Assembly (NCBI GenBank): GCA_945873875.1
Contig: CAMCER010000012.1
Coordinates: 1 to 9,888 of the forward strand
Direction of reading: 5' to 3'
From: an uncultured Clostridia bacterium
Lineage (GTDB): Bacteria > Bacillota_A > Clostridia > Peptostreptococcales > Anaerovoracaceae
DNA: 9,888 nt
Part shown: positions 5,264 to 9,888 of the stretch, one piece after another
Position numbering within the stretch: position 1 is the first letter of the stretch
Layout: the number at the start of each line of letters is the position of its first letter
Translations under genes and position numbers: made by a program
The notes under the pieces: generated by a model
Databases searched by the model: none
Told to the model about the DNA's origin: nothing
Seen by the model: the letters and a program-made list of their open reading frames with translations, nothing else

Positions 5264-5290
5264 ACTGCCGCGGTCTTCCATGCAGCAGTT
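5264..5290 (-). repeat. Second copy of the terminator stem-loop, without T-run
   Basis: ACTGCCGCGGTCTT to GCAGCAGTT here repeats the stem of the 5217-5249 terminator 44 bases away, with a slightly shorter loop. On the minus strand it comes first and is followed by ACAGG, so it lacks the U-tract. It looks like a local duplication of the terminator hairpin. Confidence 0.6.
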
Positions 5291-5318
5291 CCTGATTATT
5301 CTGTATGATGAATGCGCT

Positions 5319-6269
5319 TTAATCTTTGAACCTGGCGATGACCTTTTCCATCATCATTACAGGCTTCATAGAAAGTTTTGATTTTCTAAGGTTCTCAAGA
5401 TCCATATCCTCTTCCCTGTTGATGTACTTTATCTCCTCGGGAAGGTGCCTGCAGAACTCGCTGCAGATAGCAGGATAAAGGCCCCTGTATTCTGTGTTGG
5501 CCTTTTCCACGTGACATGTCACAGTATCTTTTCCCAGTCTGCCTCCGACGCTTAGAGCCTGGATCTTTCCGCCGATGCGGATGGCGCCGGCTATATATCC
5601 CACTTCTTCAAGATTTGAGAACACATCTTCCATAGCGTTCTTCTCCATCAGGAGCATCTCCATCTCGTGCTCCGGTATATCCTTGCGGGCATTGAACTCA
5701 TCTATGAACGTCATGACCTCATCCTTCATGTCAGAGGTGACCTGAGCATATTCATATTTATAGTGCTTATTGAAATAGTTGAGATGGTTCTTTTTCTGAT
5801 GGTATCTCCTGCCCTTGAAGTCGATCAGGTCCTGCTTCAGATAGACATAATCGTGGTTCGGTCTGTCATCCTCAAAAACCATTTCCCCCGGGCAGGCCTT
5901 TTCAATCAGAGGGATCATGTGCACCGGCAGCAGCCTGATGCTGAAAGGCTCTCCCCTGCTTTCAAAGAATTCCTTAGCCTCATAGATGGTCTTCCGAAGA
6001 CCTGCCGCATCATAGTCCCCAGTGCACGTGAAAGGCGGGAACAGAAACGGCTCAAATATCCCCTGTTCCAGCTCCAGGTGGCTCATCCCGGCCACACAAA
6101 GATAATCACCTATCATCTTCCAGCTGAAGTTATTGTCCTCTTTCCACATGTACATGGAAGAAAATGAACTTCCGGATGTCCTGTACTCATATCCGTTAAA
6201 ATACTTTTCCAGGAACTCTCTGTCCTCAAGCGTTATCCTTCCATCAAAAAAAAACTCAGGTCTGTCCAT
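5319..6269 (-). CDS. DUF2156 family protein (GNAT-like, related to the lysyl-phosphatidylglycerol synthase C-terminal domain)
   Basis: 316 residues from the ATG at 6269, chosen because AGAGG lies 7 bases upstream; the longer reading from 6323 would start inside the preceding terminator. DUF2156 proteins share the duplicated GNAT-like fold of the MprF catalytic domain, which transfers an aminoacyl group from tRNA to phosphatidylglycerol, but the soluble stand-alone members have no settled function. Recognisable parts are the N-terminal Y-x(4)-SSFSSMYMWKED region (about 27-45), DYVYLKQDLIDFKGRRYHQKKNHLNYF in the middle (about 148-172; the basic stretch is the family hallmark), GGKIQALSVGG and YRGLYPAICSEF, then YINREEDMDLENLRKSK near the C-terminus. 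There are no membrane segments, so it is not a full MprF flippase. It is last in the gene series and has its own terminator downstream. Confidence 0.87.
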   Translation of the reverse strand: MDRPEFFFDGRITLEDREFLEKYFNGYEYRTSGSSFSSMYMWKEDNNFSWKMIGDYLCVAGMSHLELEQGIFEPFLFPPFTCTGDYDAAGLRKTIYEAKEFFESRGEPFSIRLLPVHMIPLIEKACPGEMVFEDDRPNHDYVYLKQDLIDFKGRRYHQKKNHLNYFNKHYKYEYAQVTSDMKDEVMTFIDEFNARKDIPEHEMEMLLMEKNAMEDVFSNLEEVGYIAGAIRIGGKIQALSVGGRLGKDTVTCHVEKANTEYRGLYPAICSEFCRHLPEEIKYINREEDMDLENLRKSKLSMKPVMMMEKVIARFKD

Positions 6270-6302
6270 CGGGTAGCCTCTTTTTAATAACGTTTTTTCC
6301 TG

Positions 6303-6342
6303 AAAAAACAAGGCCGCCGGCACTATCTGCGTGCAGCGGCCT
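6303..6342 (-). terminator. Intrinsic terminator between the hydrolase and DUF2156 genes
   Basis: Minus strand AGGCCGC (6336-6342) pairs with GCGGCCT (6311-6317), with an inner GCAC/GTGC stem, followed by TGTTTTTT (T6 at 6303-6308). It starts 15 bases after the hydrolase stop. Only about 20 bases separate its end from the DUF2156 ribosome site, leaving little room for a separate promoter, so that gene probably depends on read-through. A GTTTTTT/AAAAAAC inverted repeat (6292-6309) overlaps the T-run. Confidence 0.75.
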
Positions 6343-6357
6343 GACTGTCTTTCATCA

Positions 6358-6921
6358 CTATTTTACAAGTGCCGAGATAGCCTTGAATTCCGGTTCTTCG
6401 CATCCTTTGAGAAGTTCGAAGAGCACTGATTCATATGTGCATACGATGGCTCCGGCGTGTCTCATTCTCTGTACCGCAGCCCTCTTGTCTATTTCCTTTC
6501 TGGATGAGATGCAGTCGACTGGTATGAACACTCTGTATCCTGCGTCGATGAGATCAATGGCTGTCTGCATGAGACAAACGTGAGCCTCGATACCGAATAT
6601 AACTACTGAATCCGCGCTGGCTTTCCTTGCTTCTGCAGAGAAGCGGCTCCTGAATTCAGGCGTGCCGTAAGCACCGAACGTGGTCTTTTCAATAGGTTCA
6701 TATTCTCCGAGAGCCTCTTTGATCTTATCAGTCGCCTCACCAAGTCCTTTAGTATACTGCTGTGTCACGATAACAGGCACATCCAGTATCCTGGCGCCTT
6801 TGATGAGTCGTGCCGCTCTGTCTTCGATCCCTTCAGCATCCTGCATGGCTTTGATGATCTTCGTCTGATAGTCAACTGCGACAAATATCGTCCTGTTTTT
6901 CTTCATCATCTTTGATTTCAT
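6358..6921 (-). CDS. Isochorismatase-family cysteine hydrolase
   Basis: 187 residues from the ATG at 6921, preceded by AGGAGGGCGG at good spacing; the upstream ATG at 6960 has a poorer context and adds only a charged tail. The family hydrolyses amide or vinyl-ether bonds through a Cys-Asp-Lys triad. Here D17 is in FVAVDYQ, K79 in EKTTFGA and C116 in IEAHVCLMQT. The segment VIVTQQYTKGLG replaces the DxH metal-binding motif of nicotinamidases, so PncA activity is unlikely; the protein is closer to YcaC/ISOC-type hydrolases of unknown substrate. It lies 90 bases downstream of surE with no terminator between, and is followed by its own terminator, so it is probably co-transcribed with cobB and surE. 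Family assignment is secure; substrate is not. Confidence 0.9.
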   Translation of the reverse strand: MKSKMMKKNRTIFVAVDYQTKIIKAMQDAEGIEDRAARLIKGARILDVPVIVTQQYTKGLGEATDKIKEALGEYEPIEKTTFGAYGTPEFRSRFSAEARKASADSVVIFGIEAHVCLMQTAIDLIDAGYRVFIPVDCISSRKEIDKRAAVQRMRHAGAIVCTYESVLFELLKGCEEPEFKAISALVK

Positions 6922-7011
6922 TTTTCCGCCCTCCTGTCCTTTCTCTTTCCGATTTTCCAATTACCCGGCTGCATCTTCCTTAAATCTCTGCAGCAGGACA
7001 AAACCATTTCC

Positions 7012-7863
7012 TTATTCATCTATCCCCCACTTGCTGACTTCTCCTATCAGCACGTGGTCTGTAAGATCATATTTTATGGGTGTAATGCTGGCGTATCCGT
7101 CCTGCATAGCCTTTATATCCACTTCTTCCTCAAGATCTTCGAAGAAGACCGGCTCGCCGCCGTAGATGTACAGGCTTCCGTCGCCTCTGTTCTTCTGGGG
7201 CATCACTATATATTCATCTTCTTTTTCCGCTTCGTCTTTCTCGCGGACCTTCCTGTTGCCCTCGTAAGGTTTCACCCAGTCGTCGTATTCTCTTATACCC
7301 AGTCTGGTATATCTTACGCCTTTCAGTTCCTCTTCAGGAACGTCCGGCAGATTGATATTGAGTACGGTCATGAGGCCCAGTTTTCCATAAGCCTTTTTCA
7401 CGCTCTGCACAGCCAGTCTGCATGCCGGTCCCCAGTTTTTCGGGGCAAGGCTGTTGACGGAAACTGCCACAGACGGCTTCTCACAAAGGGCCCCTTCAAT
7501 GGCCGCCTGCACGGTGCCTGAATAAAGTGTATCCGTTCCCAGATTCGATCCGTGGTTTATGCCGGAAAAGACCATGTCGATCTCTACGCCGTTGGTCCTG
7601 AGCACCTTGATGCCCACCTTCACGCAGTCCGCAGGTGTGCCTGCCACACTGGCCGCCCACACTGCCGCAGGATGATTTATCTCCTTCACAGCAAAGGGCT
7701 TCCTCACTGTGATGCTATGGCTGGTAGCGCTTTTCTCTTCTTCCGGTGCGCAGATATATACATCCGCAACGGATGCAAGCGCCTTTGCCAGCTCATTTAT
7801 GCCGTCAGCATATATCCCGTCGTCGTTAGTCAGCAGTATATTCAAAGTCCTTTTTTCGCTCAT
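7012..7863 (-). CDS. surE: 5'/3'-nucleotidase SurE
   Basis: 283 residues. SurE is a metal-dependent phosphatase that removes phosphate from nucleoside 5'- and 3'-monophosphates in the cytoplasm, with a role in stationary-phase survival in some bacteria. Expected metal ligands are present: D14 and D15 in LLTNDDGI, S45 in APEEEKSATSHSITV and N103 in SGINHGSN. The VAGTPADCV segment (73-81) and SGTVQAAIEGA (115-125) are family signatures. The C-terminal part has a charged, insertion-like stretch (about 203-220, rich in K, E, D) before the final beta region; total length is slightly over the usual 250-270. Its ATG shares one base with the cobB stop (TGATG), so the two are translationally coupled, with AGGAAAGG inside cobB as likely ribosome site. 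Confidence 0.95.
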   Translation of the reverse strand: MSEKRTLNILLTNDDGIYADGINELAKALASVADVYICAPEEEKSATSHSITVRKPFAVKEINHPAAVWAASVAGTPADCVKVGIKVLRTNGVEIDMVFSGINHGSNLGTDTLYSGTVQAAIEGALCEKPSVAVSVNSLAPKNWGPACRLAVQSVKKAYGKLGLMTVLNINLPDVPEEELKGVRYTRLGIREYDDWVKPYEGNRKVREKDEAEKEDEYIVMPQKNRGDGSLYIYGGEPVFFEDLEEEVDIKAMQDGYASITPIKYDLTDHVLIGEVSKWGIDE

Positions 7864-8588
7864 CAGTCGCCTAATACCTTTCCTATAGAGTCGTAGATCA
7901 CCAGATCCGCATTGCTGTCATATGCTGTCTTGCTTTTGTTTATGAGGATTATATTATCCCCTCTGAAGTACTGGACCAGTCCCGCCGCAGGATAGACCAC
8001 CAGGGATGTGCCGCCTACGATGAGAGTGTCGGCATCAGATATGGCCTTCACCGCTCCTCTGATCACCTGATCGTTGAGAGCCTCTTCATAGAGCACTACA
8101 TCCGGCTTTACTATGCCTCCGCACTTTCTGCAGCGGGGGATGCCTGCCGGGCTGTTCTGATCATCCAGCATATAGTCAAGGTCATGGAACTCGCCGCAGT
8201 CCATACAGTAGTTCCTCAGGATGGATCCGTGAAGTTCAAAGACTTTACGGTTTCCTGCCAGCTGATGGAGCCCGTCCACGTTCTGTGTGACGATGCCGCT
8301 CAGCTTGCCCTCTTCCTCGAATCTAGCCAGGGCGAAGTGGGCTTTGTTAGGCTTAGCGTCCGGATAGACCAGATTCTTTTTATAATAATCAAAGAAAGTC
8401 TTCGTATTGCTCATGAAGAATGAATGCGAAAGCATCTCTTCCGGGGAAAAGCCGTACTCGGACTGTGCGCTGTAGAGTCCCTGTTCTGACCTGAAATCAG
8501 GTATGCCGCTTTCAGTGGATACACCTGCGCCTCCGAAGAATGCTATGCTTTTGCTTTTATCAACTATCTTTTTTACTCTTTCGTCCAT
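7863..8588 (-). CDS. cobB: NAD-dependent protein deacylase, Sir2 family (CobB)
   Basis: 241 residues. Sirtuins remove acetyl or other acyl groups from protein lysines, consuming NAD+ and releasing nicotinamide and O-acyl-ADP-ribose. The NAD site GGAGVSTESGIPDFRS is at 19-34, TQNVDGLH at 101-108, the catalytic H120 in ELHGS, four zinc cysteines at 128, 131, 153 and 156, and the GTSLVVYPAAGL motif at 193-204. The YYKKNLVYPDAKPNKAH segment resembles the Thermotoga-type (class U) group and lacks an obvious Y-x-x-R desuccinylase motif, so deacetylation is the likelier activity. GGAGG stands 7 bases upstream of the ATG. It is the first gene of the series with surE and the hydrolase, transcribed from a promoter at 8662-8690. 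Confidence 0.95.
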   Translation of the reverse strand: MDERVKKIVDKSKSIAFFGGAGVSTESGIPDFRSEQGLYSAQSEYGFSPEEMLSHSFFMSNTKTFFDYYKKNLVYPDAKPNKAHFALARFEEEGKLSGIVTQNVDGLHQLAGNRKVFELHGSILRNYCMDCGEFHDLDYMLDDQNSPAGIPRCRKCGGIVKPDVVLYEEALNDQVIRGAVKAISDADTLIVGGTSLVVYPAAGLVQYFRGDNIILINKSKTAYDSNADLVIYDSIGKVLGD

Positions 8589-8661
8589 TTCTCTTCCTCC
8601 GTTTCTCTGAATATCATACGGATATGAGTTCGCATCTTAGCGATCCATTTCTGGTACTATG

Positions 8662-8690
8662 ATTGTAACATGTTTCTGAGATGTTAAAAA
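8662..8690 (-). promoter_or_regulatory. Probable promoter of the cobB-surE series
   Basis: Minus strand TACAAT (8662-8667) is preceded by TGT, giving an extended -10 (TGTTACAAT). A poor TTTTTA (8685-8690) lies 17 bases upstream as -35. The predicted leader to the cobB ATG is about 65 bases. The -35 region coincides with the T-run that may end the YczE transcript. Confidence 0.5.
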
Positions 8691-8718
8691 GAAGAACCCT
8701 GCAGGCTGCCCAAATCTG
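8684..8718 (-). terminator. Weak candidate terminator after the YczE-like gene
   Basis: Minus strand CCGCAG pairs with CTGC(A)GG across an 11-base loop and is followed by GTTCTTCTTTTT. One bulge and a mixed T-run make this tentative. It lies directly upstream of the cobB promoter. Confidence 0.38.
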
Positions 8719-8725
8719 CGGTATT

Positions 8726-9382
8726 TCAGGATATGAATCTCTTTTCCAGTTTCCATACGCGCCCGATGAGTTTCACCAGGTTTCCTATGAGAAGAGCGCC
8801 GATGACTGTACCTTCTCTTACGCCCGCAAGCCCGCGAAGGAACACAAGGCCCAGTATCAGGGCTGTCAGAGCCTGGGCAGAATCTGTTATCAGTTTTATG
8901 GTGCCGAATTCTTTCCCGGAGACGAATGCAATGGCTCTGCTGAAGCCGTCAGCCGGAAGCATGGTGACGCTGGCAACCACTTCAAAATACGCGCCAAAAC
9001 CGATGACGACGCATCCCGCAAGAAGAGCTGCCATTTTAACGATATAGCTTTCCGGAGTGAATCCCGTCAGGAACCACATGGAAAAATCGATGACATACCC
9101 GAAGAAAAAACTGATGGGTATCTGCAGGAGTATGTCTAAAAGGTACTCCTTTTTTCTGAGTATAAGTATCTGAGCCAGGATAAGCAGCATGCTTATGATA
9201 ATGGTGAAATTGCCCAGGGTCAGCTTCGTCATGATCAGAGAAAGAGTGTATGGCAAAGCCGCTATAGGCGTCGTGCCCAGAGAAGCCTTTGTTATGAGCG
9301 CTACGCCAAAAGCATTGAATAAAAGCCCTGCTGAAAAGAGCATGTATCTGAGAATCAGTTTATTATTCCTGTCTTTTTCCAC
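8726..9382 (-). CDS. YczE-like integral membrane protein (DUF6198 type)
   Basis: 218 residues, start GTG at 9382 with AAGGAG 13 bases upstream, longer than the usual spacing; no better start is seen. Hydrophobic segments at about 11-30, 58-75, 82-104, 114-136, 165-183 and 191-209 give roughly six membrane spans. The motif GVALITKASLGTTPIAALPYTLS (written here only as a family hallmark at 26-48) and AYFEVVASVTMLPADGF-RAIA (131-152) match what I recall of YczE/YyaS/YitT-related proteins, annotated as DUF6198; their substrate is unknown. A charged C-terminus (KLEKRFIS) suggests a cytoplasmic end. It is monocistronic or follows the DUF4130 gene with an 86-base gap. Family call is by pattern recall, not search. 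Confidence 0.78.
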   Translation of the reverse strand: MEKDRNNKLILRYMLFSAGLLFNAFGVALITKASLGTTPIAALPYTLSLIMTKLTLGNFTIIISMLLILAQILILRKKEYLLDILLQIPISFFFGYVIDFSMWFLTGFTPESYIVKMAALLAGCVVIGFGAYFEVVASVTMLPADGFSRAIAFVSGKEFGTIKLITDSAQALTALILGLVFLRGLAGVREGTVIGALLIGNLVKLIGRVWKLEKRFIS

Positions 9383-9398
9383 GATGAAAAAAATACTC

Positions 9399-9408
9399 CT
9401 TGATCAAG
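9399..9408. promoter_or_regulatory. Palindrome over the ribosome site of the YczE-like gene
   Basis: CTTGATCAAG is a perfect 10-base dyad whose last bases on the minus strand are the first bases of the AAGGAG ribosome site. It may be chance or a small operator. Confidence 0.25.
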
Positions 9409-9468
9409 TTTAACAAATCAGCCATGTACTATTTTCACCCAAAAAGGATATCTGTTCAAGAGATTATT

Positions 9469-9888
9469 TTATTCCTGTTCCGGCTGCATCTCTGTCAGAT
9501 GAGTCCAGTATTTTTTCGGCATTATGCTTTTCTGAAGTTTCGGATTTATCCTCTCCTTTATGGCTATATGATCAAAGTATGCCCGCCACAGTTTCTGGAA
9601 ATCTGCGTCTTCTTTACCGGCTGAAGGCACGTCTTTTTCTGTAAAAGAACTGATATACCATCTTCCGCAGTGCGCGATGACGGCTTTCTCCCTTCGAAGA
9701 TCGTGGAGTATAAAAGGCTCATTTCTGAACCGGTCCGAAAAGTGCTCTGCTATGAATTCTATAACATCTGTATCCGGCTCCAGAGGTCCGTACATGATCC
9801 CGTTTTCAGTTTCAGTGAATCTCACAAGCCCCAGGTATTTGTCTATGTCTCTTGCGACCAGACTCTCTGCTTTCTGCACAGGGAGCAC
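9469..9888 (-). CDS. DUF4130 / TIGR03915-type 'DNA metabolism' protein, C-terminal part, partial
   Basis: The last 139 codons of a gene whose start lies beyond the right edge; the GTG at the edge is not a credible start because the family is about 250 residues long. Visible landmarks are YLGLVRFTETENGIMYGPLEPDTD, HFSDRFRNEPFILHDLRREKAV, RWYISSF and the ending FFDHIAIKERINPKLQK-MPKKYWTHLTE-like block (here YFDHIAIKERINPKLQ, then MPKKYWTHLTE). This end is diagnostic for DUF4130. From family knowledge, such proteins are usually encoded next to a radical-SAM 'putative DNA modification/repair' protein (TIGR03916), which would be expected just beyond the window. Biochemical function is not established. 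TAA stop at 9469; no strong terminator before the YczE-like gene, so co-transcription is possible. Confidence 0.83.
   Translation of the reverse strand: MLPVQKAESLVARDIDKYLGLVRFTETENGIMYGPLEPDTDVIEFIAEHFSDRFRNEPFILHDLRREKAVIAHCGRWYISSFTEKDVPSAGKEDADFQKLWRAYFDHIAIKERINPKLQKSIMPKKYWTHLTEMQPEQE

Noticed and set aside
6358..6921. Nicotinamidase (PncA) for the hydrolase next to cobB
   Set aside because: The DxH zinc-binding motif expected near residue 50 is replaced by VTQQYTKGLG.
8681..9139. A 152-codon plus-strand frame over the YczE-like gene
   Set aside because: It is the antisense shadow of a clear membrane protein and has no start signals.

Overview
The window looks like chromosomal DNA of an anaerobic low-to-mid GC Firmicute, probably class Clostridia. 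The grounds are the strong AGGAGG-type ribosome binding sites, the close-packed genes, and the protein families present: a class-U-like sirtuin, DUF2156, a YczE-like membrane protein, a DUF4130 protein and a MacB/FtsX-type ABC exporter. I cannot name a genus from the sequence alone. Except for the tail of coaBC at the left edge (plus strand), every gene I can support lies on the minus strand.

Layout. 1-246 is the 3' end of coaBC (coenzyme A synthesis). It converges with an orphan PD-(D/E)XK nuclease-like gene at 353-1150. From about 1151 to 2041 there is a gene-free, repeat-rich stretch of nearly 900 bases. It holds a promoter for the nuclease gene, a pair of 45-bp palindromic elements flanking phased T-tracts, short 21/28-bp tandem repeats, a minus-strand intrinsic terminator preceded by a potentially structured RNA, and a GC-rich 28-bp tandem array. 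From 2042 to 4970 there is an ABC exporter: a MacB-like ATPase followed by a two-domain FtsX-type permease. The permease is interrupted by one in-frame TAG codon. Its leader (4971-5173) carries two near-identical promoter-plus-palindrome modules exactly 80 bp apart, which suggests tight control by a repressor not encoded here.

5217-8588 holds what looks like a read-through gene series in the order cobB (sirtuin), surE (nucleotidase), an isochorismatase-family hydrolase and a DUF2156 protein. cobB and surE overlap by one base. An intrinsic terminator separates the last two genes, so DUF2156 is probably expressed by partial read-through. Upstream lie a YczE-like integral membrane protein (8726-9382) and the C-terminal part of a DUF4130/TIGR03915 'DNA metabolism' protein that runs off the right edge.

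The genes are mostly housekeeping or of general function. I do not see a complete new defence or mobile system. The most unusual parts are the noncoding stretch 1200-2040, the twin operator leader of the ABC exporter and the nonsense codon in its permease.
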